DNA from: Epiperipatus broadwayi
Lineage: Eukaryota > Onychophora > Udeonychophora > Euonychophora > Peripatidae
DNA: 64,000 nucleotides
Assembly: GCA_028023455.1 (NCBI GenBank)
Contig: JAQFVV010006337.1
Location: forward strand, 120,001-184,000
Reading direction: 5' to 3'
Shown: positions 1 through 13,569 of the stretch, piece by piece
Layout: each line of letters begins with the position of its first letter
How positions within the stretch are numbered: the stretch's first letter is position 1
The notes under the pieces: model-generated
Database searches by the model: none
What the model was told of the DNA's origin: nothing
The model's input: only the letters and a program-made list of their open reading frames with translations
Position numbers and translations under genes: made by a program

Positions 1-3000
1 AAAAATATTCATTTATGGAAAAAAAAAAGAAAAGAGAGAGGCGATAATTCAATTTTTGTTTTTATTTGAAATAAAATATTAATGGCCTATTTTATCAAAA
101 TAAAGTTAGATAATTTTTTGGCAAACTGTACTTTATTGCCTGGCACATTTGAAGCAGATGGCTGGTCCTTCTTTTATCAACACAGAAATTAATATTTTTT
201 CAGAGAACATGTTATAGTATACATTGACTATGCTCTTTACTTTAAATAAAAATCTTAAACATTGGAAGTAATGATTAAAATTACATTAAATTGAATCACT
301 CTTTCTCTCTTGGATGAATTTATATAAAAGGATATATAATTCAGCAAACATTGTTTTTTTTTCTTTCATAATAAATTGTTTATTTCTTTTATTGATTTGA
401 TAATAGTACTAGCTCTTGATTAATTTTTATTATATATGATATAAAAAAAACTGCACATAGTTAACATATAATTGCAGAGCAGTTGGAGTTATACAATGAA
501 GTTATCTTAAATTCATACATAAGATATTGAAACATTAGTTTATTAACTTGAACAGTATTTAAAAAATGTTGGTAGTTGGCTGGACATGTATAATCAAATA
601 TTCTAATTGATAGATTATATTAATAGAAAATTAATTTGAGTATGGAATTATCAATACTATTTTGGGTCAATTTATTTGTTATGCATATACATATGAGTTC
701 AAACTACAGCATTACAGAATGGATTACAATTATTGAATCTTGAACTGAAATTTTTTTTTCATTTTCTGAAAAACTGCTTTCACTTTTCAATCTTCATTTT
801 AAATATTTTTAAATGATATAATATTTATTCTTATTTTTTCTTGATGGTCTTTAAAAATTTATATTTAGCTATCCCTCAAATATCTATCATTTTTCAGTTG
901 CAATCATCATTTTATTTTTTGCCTCTCATTTTGTTTTTTCATAGTTATCATTTTAAATATTCCATTTTATAGATTTATTTTTTTTATTATTTATTTTATT
1001 GCCTTTATATTTTTTTGGTTCTTCAACAATTACATCAAAATTCTCAAATGTATTTATCTTGTTATTCTAGTTCTATTTTAAATGTTGGATAAATTTGTTG
1101 CTGTTGTTGTTTTAGTGTTATTTGAAGAATACACATGAGTAATTTATGGTATATTCTACAAACAGTTTCTAGTCGTAATTAAATCTATTTATACTTTTTT
1201 TCAGTTTTACCATATGCTGTAGGCTTAAATAATCACTAGATGCTAGATACAATGCTTATTAAATCCTTGTCCAATTCTGTTCTAACAATATCCCAAAATA
1301 ATTTCAGGTTTAGGAGTTTCGTAGAAAAAAAGTTTTGGATCTTCATTTAGTGCACCTGAATTTTCATTGATTCAATACATTTTTTTAGTATCAGTCACTT
1401 TTACTTTTCAATACTATTAACCTACTAGCCTGAAATACAAAAATACCTCAATGTTTTAAATTTATGGCAATTTGTTTGCATAGTTAGTATATCTCATAGC
1501 AATTTTTGCTTTTAATTTTTTTTTAATAAGTAGAAACATCTTTATCATTTGACTAGAATTTATATAAAATCAAAAAAATTACATTTTCAGCACATGCAAT
1601 ATTTTTCAGCAATAAAATCTATTCATCCCACTTTAGTTTACTGCAGCTTTAAATATTGATTTAATTAGCTCTTTTATTCAGCCCCTATAGATTATTTAAA
1701 TGCATATTAAGTGGTATAATTGGCATAGCATAAATAGACTTTGAACAGGATAACATTACCGGATAGCATTGTTCAATTAGAATAATGTTATATTTTTTAT
1801 ATTAAAACTAAAGTTTTACATCACTTAATACTAATTTTGTGAACTCTGATGTTTATGTGTTGAATCAATCAATCATTTAATTTCTTTAAAATATATTAAC
1901 AATAAAAAGATAATTAAATTCACAAAACTTTTTAATTATTCACTTGCTTTTATCTATAATAAAAAGTGCATATTATCTTAGTAGAATTTTCACTCAACTT
2001 TTATTTTTATAATTTCCAACCTCTGGTAACTAAAAGTATTATCTTGATAGGTTTTGACAACTTTTGCCTTAGTCTGATTATAAAACTTTTCAATTGTTTT
2101 ATGTTTTCTTAGGTCATTGAGAATAGATTATATTTAGAAAATTTTAATGAATGTCCAAATCAAATAAACAATAATTTTATCATTATTTAATTATAATCAG
2201 ATGATAATCCTTTCAAAATATTTTCTGTCAATGAAAGCATTATTTTGTGGTTGTTTTTAGGTTTAATAATAGCTAATCTCTTCCAACTAAAAATCTTCTA
2301 AACCAGTGGGAATCTTATTTTGCTACCTTCTATATTGACAAGTTTTTATCTTTAGCACACAAAGTTTTTATAGATTTGAACTTCATATATTCCAGGTTCT
2401 AATAGCAGTAGTATACATCAGTATGTAATTTATTAAGTTCTGCATTAGTCTATGCTTCTAATTCAATTTTAAATATAGAAACAAAAAAAAAATGTCCATT
2501 TTTAGAAAGTTTAATATATATATATATACACAATGAGCAAAAACATGATTAAAGTTCTCGATTTTTTTTTATTTATATTTAATCATTATTATTGGTACAA
2601 TAAGCAATGGCAGAAATAAAAAAAAATCCAAAAATCTCATTCACACATATACCCGCATATAACATTGTTAAAGTACAATTCGTCACACCGAAATTTATTT
2701 AAATTTTAAACAATTGATCCCAAATAAATCTAAAATTATTCGCTTTAAGAGTAAAATCTAATAATGACAAATATACTGATTTTAAGGCTCAAATATCGGT
2801 TTGTTATCATATTTAGCAGGAGATAGTACATTACACTATAACACGCATAAGTAAATCTAGATTATTGATTATAATATGCAAAGTCTCTAGACAATCCATA
2901 CTTATTAACAAACAAAAAATACTTGATCATAAATGATTATTTGCTATTGTTTTCTCCTATACAATATATATATTTACTAAATAGAATTCCTACTGCAGCT

Positions 3001-4590
3001 TTCCCTTCATATACAAATCGTGTTATTACTAACTACATAAAATAATAATTATAATGAAATCAAAAAACAAGTTATTTTATAAAGTAATTGGCAGATTATA
3101 TTTATATTAATGTCATTTAATGATTATGTAAATGAATATATATATATACGCATTTGCAATTAATATTAATAATTTAGTTTTCAATTTTATCTAAATATTA
3201 CATTAAAAATACTACCAAAAAAAAAAAAAAATCTGAATTATATTACAACAAATAAATTTACCTTTTATCTTGCTTTATGTGAATTTCTTATTATACACTA
3301 AAGATGGCCGTTTATCCTGAATAAGATTCTCCGAGATACCAAATGCTCAATTTTTGTTGGAAATTCCTGATACAAACGCTGTACATTAAATGATTTGAAA
3401 TAAATAATTTTGAATCTGAAAATCATCTTATTATATTTTGTCGAAAGTTAAAACGTCTGCAAGCTTTATTTTTATTTCAAATTTGTCAGAACGCTTTCGT
3501 TTCAAGAATCGTATTAATAATGAGTGTTCCGCGTTACATCTCATTTATGTTTTATTATTATCTTTTTAATATTTAGAGAGAAGTGCAAGAATTTAATGAA
3601 TATTTAAAACATTTTTGTATTTATTTTCTTTTTTTTTCTATATAACTAACACATTATTACGGGTATATATAATTAAATATATCTACCTGCATCCTTCCTG
3701 GGTTTTTTTTTTTTACATTATAAATTGATATTCAGTTAAAAACGTAACTGTAAACATGTTAAAATAGTTATAAACAAATAACCAAAATAATTGGTTTGTA
3801 CCATTTTAACAAAATGGCAATTTTGCATATACAGATAAATGTAAGTATGTCAGCACAATAAATTAATTAATAGGTACTAAATTTTATTATATTATGTAGT
3901 TTTAAATATACATTTTCTCTGTTTTTCACGAGCATAATTAGGATATAAATTGTTTTAGGTGTATTGGTATCTGTGCATGAAGATATATGTAAAGATAGAT
4001 AAATAGACATGGGGGAAAAATCAACAACATGTGTTTAATTCTAAACTAATAGTAATTATTTCGTGTAAAAAGCATAGGAAATGAGCATTGGTAAGATATC
4101 TAAATTTGTCATTTAAATTTTATTCCATTACGTATGTAATTGTCTTTTAGAAAATCTTTTGATGTATATGTGTTAAGATATATATATATGAATATGTGTT
4201 AAGATATATATATATGAATCAATTTCTAATTTACATGTCTCAACAGTTACCAAAATTTTTAAAAGAATATGCCTGGTTATAATAAATGTATTCAAAGGTC
4301 CAAACTGCAATCAAAACAAGTTCAAAAAATAAAAATTTGAAAATTGTTTGAAAGTAAATTTGTTTCGGCTTAAAAGAGCTGGAAGAGCAATTTTAAACAT
4401 TAAATTTTTTCATCTTCTTTTAACAAAAATAGTTTCTAGACATTCAAATGTATCATTTTCCCTCATAATAGTTTTTTTTATTGTGGCTTTTTTTTAATTA
4501 AATGTAAATATATATTTAATATATGCTTCTAAAATTAATATTTACTAAATCCAGCTACTATCCCCAGTCAGAAACTATATTAATCTTGTT
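1..4590. other. gene-free AT-rich DNA
   Basis: No open frame with protein-like composition and no recognisable repeat was seen, only short A/T runs and small (AT)n tracts such as that near 2513-2530. A short duplicated motif containing GTGTTAAGATATATATATATG occurs twice at about 4171-4216. The stretch from about 2640 to 4150 differs from its surroundings by keeping many CpG dinucleotides and is listed separately. Confidence 0.6.
2640..4150. other. CpG-retaining patch
   Basis: CpG is almost absent from most of the window, yet it recurs here (for example about ten CpGs between 3300 and 3540, including TTCCGCG and ACGCTTTCG). This is what is expected if surrounding DNA is germline-methylated and this patch is not, as at promoters or first exons, but no exon, TATA box or start codon could be assigned. 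A younger insertion is an alternative explanation. Confidence 0.35.
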
Positions 4591-4773
4591 TTCAGAGTGA
4601 CAGTTTTATTGTTCTTTATAGTAACACCTTTTATAATCATTCAACATTCGATTTTAGTATTAAATCATTATTATATATTACAATTTAATAAATTGGACTT
4701 GATTTGCTATAATTATAAGTTTCAAATGAAAATCATGCTTAAAAAATCATATTTGTACTTTATAAATATTGAA

Positions 4774-4900
<127 letters not shown>

Positions 4901-5299
4901 TGAATACATAATGAGAATAATAGGATATTTTCTCATTTGACAATGTGAAGAAAAGCAGTGAAGTGAGTAACTCCAGAAAATCAATGAAATCTTCATTGAT
5001 TGAAACTTATTTTTTAAATAAAAATAAATAAATATGAAACCCTGATAAATTTACATAATTTTGTTACAAAATTTAAAATTGTATTTATAATTTTTATTTT
5101 TTTCTAAAGTTCCTACTATGGTGTCAGTAAAAGCATTAGCAATCTATTTCACAATGTGTTGTTATTATAGCACTGTGATTTTCTTTATTAGTGTTACACT
5201 AGAATTTGTCAACATTTATTTTTGATAATAAAATATATATATTTCTTTAAAATAAAAGTGTAATCATGCTTACATTTGTTTTTTAATAATTATTTTATA

Positions 5300-5425
5300 C
5301 AAAGGCAAAACTCTCTATACAGTTGTTCCATTGATTACTCTGGTTGGCACTGGTTGACACTACTGTATGGAGAGTTTTGCCTATGTTAATAACATGTGCT
5401 AGCATTAGAAATAATGATCATGTGA
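5300..5425 (+). mobile_element. hairpin retroposon, copy a (short)
   Basis: The element starts with AAAGGCAAAACTCTCTATAC and contains the reverse complement ACTGTATGGAGAGTTTTGCC at 5362-5381. A single-stranded tail follows, ending in GATCATGTGA. The same ends and tail occur at 54798-55012 and 61221-61737. Near-identical 11-bp direct repeats flank it (ATTATTTTATA at 5289-5299, ATTATTATATA at 5426-5436). This copy keeps a short left arm and most of the right arm, so it looks like an internal-deletion derivative of the longer 61-kb copy. Confidence 0.7.
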
Positions 5426-5812
5426 ATTATTATATAATTATTGTGTGAACATAATCAGAAATCTTTAATAAACTAAACAAAAAGTCATATTTTTGCTATT
5501 CCAAAAATCTGCTCAAAGTAATTTTGCAAATGATCTCGAAAGTGGAGAATAATGAACCCAAATCTGTGAAAATTAGATAACTTTACCATACTGATCTCTT
5601 CAGATTTTTTTTAAAGAAATAAATCACTATTCATTAATTCACATGTTTGCCATTTTTTTAAAAATATATATAGCAAAATATCACTATCATACCTGTAAAA
5701 ACAGAAAGGAAAATGGATATCAAACAGTGACATCTCTAAATGAAACTCTTCATCTCAATAAATTAGTCAAAAAGTGGTATTGTGTAAAGAAGTAATTGTG
5801 TTTTGTTTTACT

Positions 5813-5901
<89 letters not shown>
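5813..5901. repeat. (TA)n(TG)n(AT)n compound microsatellite
   Basis: A TA tract at 5813-5829 passes into a TG tract, is broken by TTCTA, and continues as about 26 AT units to 5901. Confidence 0.9.
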
Positions 5902-5904
<3 letters not shown>

Positions 5905-6822
5905 ATAATAATCATTGTTGATTGATGATATGACTATTTCTGAAAATTCAATTTTATATCACAAATGAGCATAATAATATTAAAATAAAAATATATTATA
6001 AACTTCTGGGTTTAGTTCATGATGATGATAATCATCATCATTATTTGGGTACCACTTGTTTGAATAACCTCAGGAAAGATTCCAGGGGTATATCTCTATA
6101 TCTAAAAAGATTTATAACTATATTTTATAAGCTCCTAAACTTTAGGCTAACTCTCCAGAAACTCAATGATTAATATTGATCAATGCATTACCCTCAATTT
6201 ATTATATCTGGCCAGATCAAGAATTACATCCATGGATTTAGTGCAACAATGATTAATAAAAAAAACTAAATAAATTGATTTATTTACAGATTAACAGCCA
6301 ACTAATTTACAAAATTATATATTTTTATTTTCAAATGCCCAATAAATATTGTTTTATTAATTGACATTTTATATAAGTTTAATAAACATTGATGAAATAT
6401 GCTTTTATGTTTTGAACTTTACTATATTATTGCCTTTATTCATAAACTTTTGTTTATAGTTGAGGTTATTAGAAGTAATAACAATATCATTTTATAAAAA
6501 ATACAGTTCCAAAGATGACTTCCTTTAATAGTTATATGAAGCTATAAGTGGATTATACATATTTATATAACATTTTTTACCAAAATTTACATTGGAGGTA
6601 TACTAATAGACTAACTATATTTGAAAAGATATGAAATGATTGTGAATCTAAATGTGCTTAAATAAATGGGTTCTTATTGTAAAAGTCAGTAGCATATGAA
6701 ATTATATTCTTGATGCATTAAAAATTTTGGTTATGTGTTAAGGGCAATTAATGCTAAACATATTATTGCACTAAATGTTGTATTTAAGTAATTAACATTT
6801 ATAGTGTTTGATCATATATATA

Positions 6823-7001
6823 TATGTCCACAGATGGCGTCCTACCAAGACTGCCAATCAAGCGTAAGTTTTGTTTATAAACTCAGAGAGTTAGTATTCA
6901 CTATCTCTAACTATAATTCCACTTTCAGTTAGAGATAGTGAATACTCTACTCTACGTTTATGTAAACAAAACTACTTGATTCCTTGACATCTGTGGACAT
7001 A
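6823..7001. mobile_element. MITE-like hairpin element
   Basis: Terminal inverted repeats TATGTCCACAGATG at the left and CATCTGTGGACATA at the right enclose about 150 bp. Further inverted matches lie inside (AATCAAG/CTTGATT, TTTTGTTTA/TAAACAAAA, and a perfect 20-bp pair AGTATTCACTATCTCTAACT and its complement near the centre). The whole sequence can fold into one long hairpin. There is no coding capacity. The insertion site is (AT)-rich, so a target duplication cannot be distinguished. Confidence 0.7.
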
Positions 7002-7359
7002 AATACACGTTAGCAAGTTATATAACTTGCATTTATATATATCATATATATATATATATATTGGACTTTTTCTATGATGATTGAATGGTAAAGTTATGCT
7101 GTGTATATAGCCTTTCCACGTGTGCTTGTGAGACATAATTTAAAATCTAATTTAAAATTAAAATTGCTTAAAAAATATATTTTTTATTGTTAAATCTGAA
7201 AGATATACTTTAATATGAATTTATTTATGATAATGGATAATACAATTTAAAATTGAAGCTTTTACGATTAATATAAGAAAAAGTGTATTATTAATTGTTT
7301 TAGGTTATATATAATCAAAATCAATTAAAGCATGAAATAAGATAAAATTTCTCTAGGCC

Positions 7360-10150
7360 CTAATTTTGAGGCATTTTGGAACATTATGAAGGCACTGCTA
7401 TCCCTTCAGTTTTACTTCATTATTTTAACGGCTATCTATTATATTAGTTTACATTTTTAATGGTAGAAATTGAACTAAAATTATTAGTTTAAAAACAATA
7501 TGATGATATCAGCATGATCCAAACTCAATGAAGATTAAGAATGCCCTGATTGATTGTATCATAATATAAAAAAGTTAACAGTATTACTGATTGGTAGAAT
7601 ATTTGACTTCAGGCTTTTCTGAGCATGCTTTTTCTTTTGAATATTTTGGAAAAAATATATGATTTTCAGTAATTTAATTTTATATTAAGCTTATTTATTA
7701 AAATATTTGTAAAATATTTATTTTAACCCAAAAAAAAAACTATGATTACAATTAGATTTATTTGAAAGTGTTTACTAACTAAAAAGAATTACTTTCATAA
7801 ATGCTGATGAATATTTTTTAAATTTTTTTTATTAATAATAAGTGTAATGTTGAATTATAAAACATATTTTCATTCTTTTATCATGTTTCAACTAAAATTT
7901 ATTTCCATTTTAAAAATGGAATTCAAATAAAAAATATTTTGTTCCATAATTTTTATAAATAGATCCATCATGAAAATAGTTTAGTACTCTCTTTCATTGT
8001 TTGAAAAATTTTAATTTTATCTTTTAGAATGGCTTTGGTTTTAAACTTATATTTGTAATAAATAATAAAATGATTATCAAAATATGATATGAAGTTAAGG
8101 TTTAATTGTAAAAATAAAATGTTACAAATATAACCAAAGATGTTGCTAGGGTTTTTCAAACAAAAGTGAGAGGATTTGTATCTTTATGAAATTAATGTCC
8201 TGATTTAGAAGCTCTAAAATTACTTATTTCAAGGTGTTTTGGGTGTTACAATTACACTGCTATCATTTAAGATTTTCTTCACTATTACGTATTTATAATG
8301 TTAGTTTACCATATGCAGTTTCTTTTTGCATAGAAATCATTTATTGAAATTATTTGTTTTAAAAATCTGAAGATATCAACATCAGAAAGAATTCCAGAAA
8401 ATTAGGATGTTAATTTACATATAAAAAAGATGCCTTATTTTGATTTCAATACAGACAATAATTTTTGATTGGTAGATTGTTTAGTTTTAAGGCAATTTTT
8501 TAATAAATCTTTTAGAAAAGAAAAATTGTAATTTTTAGTCATATATATGCATATATAAGATTATTTCTATGATATATTTGTAAAATATTTCTTTTAAATC
8601 AAAAATCTACATAACTATAGTTAGATTTTATTTAAAAATAATTGTTTTTAAAAAGACAAGTTAGAAATATTAGTTATGGTAAAGCAGAAGCCATTTTACT
8701 AGCTAACAAGAATAGCTTTTATAATACTGATAAAGAATTTTTTTGCAAAGCTTTAATAATAATAATAAATTTAATTTTGAATTTTATGGCATATTTTCAT
8801 TCTTTAATGATGTCTAAACTAAAATTTGTTTTTATTTTAAAAGTGAAATTCAAGTAAGAAATATTTCATCTACAAAGTTTATGAAAAGACAACATTATGT
8901 TCAATAATAAAAAGCATCATTGGTATATTTAAGAACTCTCTTTAGTATTTTATCTTTCTATTTTTCAAGATTCACATATTAACTTTTAAAATATTTGAAA
9001 TTTGAAAATTTACATTGTAAGAAATAATGTAAGATATAGAAAAAATATTTAATTGTAAAAATAAAATGATGCAAATATGGATGAAGTTCTTATTAAAGTA
9101 CTAAAGTTTTTCAAATAAAACATAGGAGTTGAACAGTTTAATGCAAATGTCAAATCTTCACATAAATCAATGTCCAATCTTATATGAGATAATAAAAAAT
9201 TATACTATTGATTTTGAATTAAAATGATTACAATGTTGTTATCTGTTTTAATTTTTGGGCATCTTTCATTACTCTTATATATTTTTATAAGCACACACAC
9301 TGTTCCTGTTAATGCATATTACTATATTGCTATTTTGTGTTGATAAGAATCTATCTAAATTTTAGAATTACACTTAAATTTGAAATATTCTCAGTACATC
9401 TGTTTTATTTATATTTTTTGAACATTATTTGCTTATACTTTAAGCAAATAACTTATAAAGTAGGTTTATTTACCAAGTTTTTTTTAAAAAAAAAGAATAT
9501 TAATCAGGAGCAGCAAAAAAATTGTTATCTGATATATATTAATTCTAGAATAACTTAGTAAAAAAAATTATGATGTACTCCAAACTCTTAAATTAAACTG
9601 TTCTGATGACTAGTGATAACTTCAGATTATTTTTTTAAGTAATAAATCAATAACTGAAGTCTTCCAAATATAACATGAAAAGATCCGGAAGTAATAGATT
9701 AAGTAGCTTTTTAAATGTAATTATTAAGAACCACCTATATTATTGTTTGATAGAGTAAAAAAAATTGTATAAATTTATAATATATTAAAATATTTATAAG
9801 TATTTTTCCAAAATATATTTATTAAAATTATTAAAAATAAAATATATTAAGTTTCAACATAGATTTTTTTCCAAATATTTTTTACTTTTAAAAATATAAT
9901 TTAAGAAACTTGAATTACATTACAGCAGAAGTGCAGTAAATATGGTTTTAATATTCTGTCAAACATATTTCAAACAGCAATGTTTCTGAATTTTTTGAAA
10001 TAATTTATTTAATAAAGACAATTATCAACATCATACAATTATTTTATAAATGTGCTATATCTTTATAATAATTCATTCAGATTTGAAAATTAGAATTCAT
10101 TTAACAATTGTTTTAACAATTTACTTTGTAACAATAGTGTTATGACAAAG
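7360..10150 (+). repeat. diverged tandem triplication, unit about 0.9 kb
   Basis: Three successive stretches align colinearly. Landmarks are GGCATTTTGG near 7367 with GGTGTTTTGGG near 8232; the motif GATTGGTAGA near 7590 and 8467; ATTTGTAAAATATTT near 7704 and 8577; CATATTTTCATTCTTT near 7863 and 8788; TTAATTGTAAAAATAAAATG near 8102 and 9051. A weaker third copy begins near 9225 and shares a motif containing CTCCAAACTC (9578) with copy one (ATCCAAACTC, 7516). Spacing drifts from about 865 to 950 bp through indels. No reading frame is conserved between units, so this is an old non-coding duplication, with copy 3 less certain. Confidence 0.6.
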
Positions 10151-10543
10151 AAAAACTATAAAAATAAAACTTTTATTCTCGCTCCATATTACACATTTTT
10201 ATATTTTAATTTACTATTTGGAAAGTTCAAGTACAATATTTTAGATTTTTTTTTCCCTTTATAAGCTTAAAATTTGTAACAAATCAAGCACAATCTATTG
10301 ATTCACAATATTAAATAAAGGTATTAAACATTAAAATTAACATGGCGAACTATTAATTCAAATGTTAATATGTGTAGGTGGGAAAAAATTAAATGTGAAA
10401 GGGTTTAAACCATGAAGAAGTATTATAATAAATTACATTACAATGCAATGCAAATCAAAAGTTACTACTCTTTAAATTAGTTATAAAACAAATTGGTCAC
10501 ATTTCCATTCCACATACATAATTAACTAATATTTTTTAGTACA

Positions 10544-10549
<6 letters not shown>

Positions 10550-10602
<53 letters not shown>
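10550..10602. repeat. (AT)n microsatellite
   Basis: About 26 uninterrupted AT units directly adjoin the left end of the retrozyme-like element that begins at about 10607. Confidence 0.95.
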
Positions 10603-10606
<4 letters not shown>

Positions 10607-10990
10607 TCAAAACAACAATATTGGTATCATCATGGGATTTGGAAATTCTATTATCAGATTTTCAATAGCATGAATGGCTGAAGAGTTGGGGGTTGGAATA
10701 GGTTAACGCCTAACCATTAAAGTGTAAGGATTTGCTATCTTAATATAGACTGAACATTGATTATGTATATGTATGGGAGATGGTAATCTGGACCAACTGA
10801 TGAGTGCGAGTTTAACACAAAATATGTATATTGGTGATTATTTATTTTTCTGCATGTGGGTGGTCATGTGTATCAGTAGAATGAGATAGTGTAAATAGTG
10901 AAAGAGCTTGAAAGTCTTATTTCAAAACCCCTATATTTATGAGATCAGAAAAAAATATTTTTAAAATTAGAAAATGCCAATTTATATATT
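10607..10990 (+). mobile_element. retrozyme-like element, copy 1
   Basis: Order on the plus strand: 3' part of a repeat body (about 10625-10770, matching 39660-39815), a short linker, a hammerhead ribozyme fold (10782-10842), then a tRNA-like region with A-box-like TGTATCAGTAG (10868) and a B-box remnant TTTCAAAACCCC. Because body sequence precedes the ribozyme, this is a circularly permuted junction of two tandem units. That organisation is known for retrozymes and Sm-alpha-like repeats, and the assignment to that class is inferred from structure alone. Confidence 0.65.
10782..10842 (+). ncRNA. type I hammerhead ribozyme-like fold, copy 1
   Basis: The core CTGATGA (10797-10803) is intact. 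Stem I pairs ACCAA (10792-10796) with TTGGT (10831-10835), and a second helix pairs TAATC with GATTA across an internal loop. Stem II is weakened (GTG...CAC, 10804-10818). The sequence after it is AAAA (10819-10822) where GAAA is required, so catalytic G12 is missing. Stem III is very short. Cleavage would fall between 10830 and 10831 after a TA. The fold is clear but activity is unlikely. Confidence 0.7.
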
Positions 10991-10999
10991 AACAATTAT

Positions 11000-12502
11000 T
11001 CTACTTAGTTTACTGCAATATAGAGTATCAGATTCTGAAGTGAAAAGTGCTAGATTGGATCCAGTTCTGGTACCTCCATAACCCAAATTTATCATGAATT
11101 TCTAAGTAAAAATGTCATTGAATTATGTAATGTTAATAAACTTTCAAAAGTTTTTTTAACAAAAATAAATATTATTTTGATTCAAACAACTTACATCTAC
11201 ATAACAATAGTGTAGCTGTTTTTGATAGAACTTTCTATGTAGTTTTTATGAGGTTTAAATAACAAGACAGTTTGATTATTTGCTAGGACTTCCTTTACAT
11301 ATTTATATAGATAATACTTCATTAATGTAAATCTAGAGTGATTATTTATTTATTAATAAAACAATTTTATGGTGATTTTCATTTTGTTTTGGCTTAAGAT
11401 GTTGGTTATTAACTCTCTCACACTTTATCATTTTCTTTTGTTCTCAGTTTTGTAAATGTTCAATATTAAGTTTAAAATTTAACATTATTATTACTTATCA
11501 GCAAATAATAAATTTGAGTTCATTTAATAGATATTTTTGTTTATGAATGAAATAAATTTTAAATGTTCACATTTTATTTCTGAAAATATTAAAAAAAAAA
11601 AATGAGATCATAATTAAAACAAAAGATTTTGTACATTACTTTGGTTGGGAAAATCATTTTCATTTTCAAAAATCAACAAAGTCTTTATTATATCACATTT
11701 GTTTTTAAAATGTGAATGAATAAATGTTTATTTCCCTTAAGACTAATGAATTATGCTTTAAAAGTTTTAAATTTTTAAATTTTTTTTTGTAATATTAAAA
11801 GATGGTATGATTGTGCTAAGCTTGTAAATAGCTTCAGGGTAAATTTGCATTGTCCAAAAACATAACATTCTAATTTTTTTTTTAAAATAAATTATTAATA
11901 ATTTATTTCTTGACTTGTAATAGTTCTTCCACAATTATTGTACAAAAATAATTTTGAATTGTAATAATTTCACAAAAAAACATTTTTGGTTATTCAAACT
12001 ATTTTCTTCAAACAATGTTGTAAAAATTAATGATGTCAGAAGATCTGAAAAATATAAAAGTGACATTTGTCAAAGGAGAGTTAAAGCCTTGTTATCTTAC
12101 AATTTTTTTTATTTTCTTGCCATCTATGAAATATTTACTTTGAAATATATATAGCAAAATGTGCATATTTGAAAAAAAAAACTTGTGAAAATTATCAATA
12201 GGTGGTGAATCATTTTTAAAATGTGTAACCTTGGGTTGATTGGCCTCATAGTTAAATCCTGTGAGATAAATATTCATTATAATTTCTAGTTTCAACTGGA
12301 AGAGTTTGGAGTGATATTCAAATTGCAATAAATAGACTCCAAGATAAATACCACACAGTTGGTGAAAACTCTAATCTTCTAATAAGTCATGTTGTACTTG
12401 TATAGTGCCCAGCTCTAAATCTTCTTCTAAAGAAACATCCATATATATATATATATATATACATTGTAACACTTCTGTTTCATGGCACACAATAACACAA
12501 TG

Positions 12503-12548
<46 letters not shown>

Positions 12549-13500
12549 GTCTTTTTCTATAGGTCAGTAATAGTTCATCACAGTCAATTACTAAAAATTT
12601 TAAATTTTAGAATATGTTCTTTTGATATGTTATTTATAGTTTGTCAATTATGTTATAAAGTACAATTTGAAGCTAAAGAAAATACATAGCATATAAAATT
12701 ATAACGAATCATTTAAAAGTAGTTAAGTAAAGCTTAAAATATTGTTGCATATGGTTGCAAAAGCTGGCCATATTAAATAACACAGCTATAAATAATTAAA
12801 AGTATATTTAATAAGTTCAATTTTAATAGTTTAAAACTTATAGTTAATGAATGTTATATTTAAATTTATAAATCATCTATAATAGTCAAAATTAATATCA
12901 TACATTTTAAAAATAAACTTTATGATGGTGAAAATCGTATTTAATTCTATATTTTTAAAATTATTCTTCCAAATTCTTATAATTATATTATTTAATATAA
13001 TAAGTGTAGCAATTTTATTAATCTAGACAGAGAAATAGATTGAAAAATCATCTGTCTTAAATTTTATTAATCATGTGACTTGTATACTACATACTTTCAC
13101 ACACATGCTTGTTTGAATTTAGATTAACAAAGTTTGAAATATTTTTAAAGTTATATTATAGAGTTCAATAGAATTATTATCTGTCATAGAAGTGAATATT
13201 AAAATATTATGTAGTTATTTCTAAATGTTTTAAGTAGTGTTTTAAGAGACAAATACAGTTAATAAAAAATTAAATATTTTGTTAAATAAAAATAGATAAA
13301 TTGAATATTAAAGATGGAATAGGTTATTAAAATTATTTTAAAAGTTATTTTAAATGTTCAAATAATTTTGATAAAGTAATAATTGATTTAAAATTGGTAT
13401 CTTAAATAATATTTTTAAGTTTTATTACATCATAGTTTTTATTTTGGAAATTCAATTCTGTAAAAAATTGAAAATATGTGAATTTGTTCTCAAGCTAAAA
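11000..13500. other. gene-free AT-rich DNA with small (AT)n tracts
   Basis: No protein-like frame was found. Two AT microsatellites occur at 12441-12461 and 12510-12545, separated by a short stretch ending in TGTGTGTGCA. Short frames across these tracts code for Ile/Tyr runs and are not genes. Confidence 0.6.
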
Positions 13501-13509
13501 GTAAGAATT

Positions 13510-13545
13510 AACCAATAGGATAAGGTTTGCAAGGTATAAATACCA
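13510..13545 (+). promoter_or_regulatory. CCAAT plus TATA-box-like motif
   Basis: CCAAT at 13512 is followed 19 bp later by a TATA box in the context GGTATAAATACC (13533-13544), a spacing compatible with a pol II core promoter. No downstream exon can be recognised, so it may be the remnant of a retroelement LTR or chance in AT-rich DNA. Confidence 0.25.
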
Positions 13546-13569
13546 GAGACTAATAATGTACAGGGAGTT

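Noticed and set aside
5300-5425. mariner- or piggyBac-type MITE with TA or TTAA duplication for the CAAAACTCTCC family
   Set aside because: TTAA appears at both arm ends only at the 54.8-kb copy. Perfect 12- and 14-bp duplications lie 40 bp beyond the right arm and define different element ends.
10782-10842. Active self-cleaving ribozyme
   Set aside because: The fold is present but AAAA replaces GAAA, removing the catalytic G12, so activity is not claimed for this copy.
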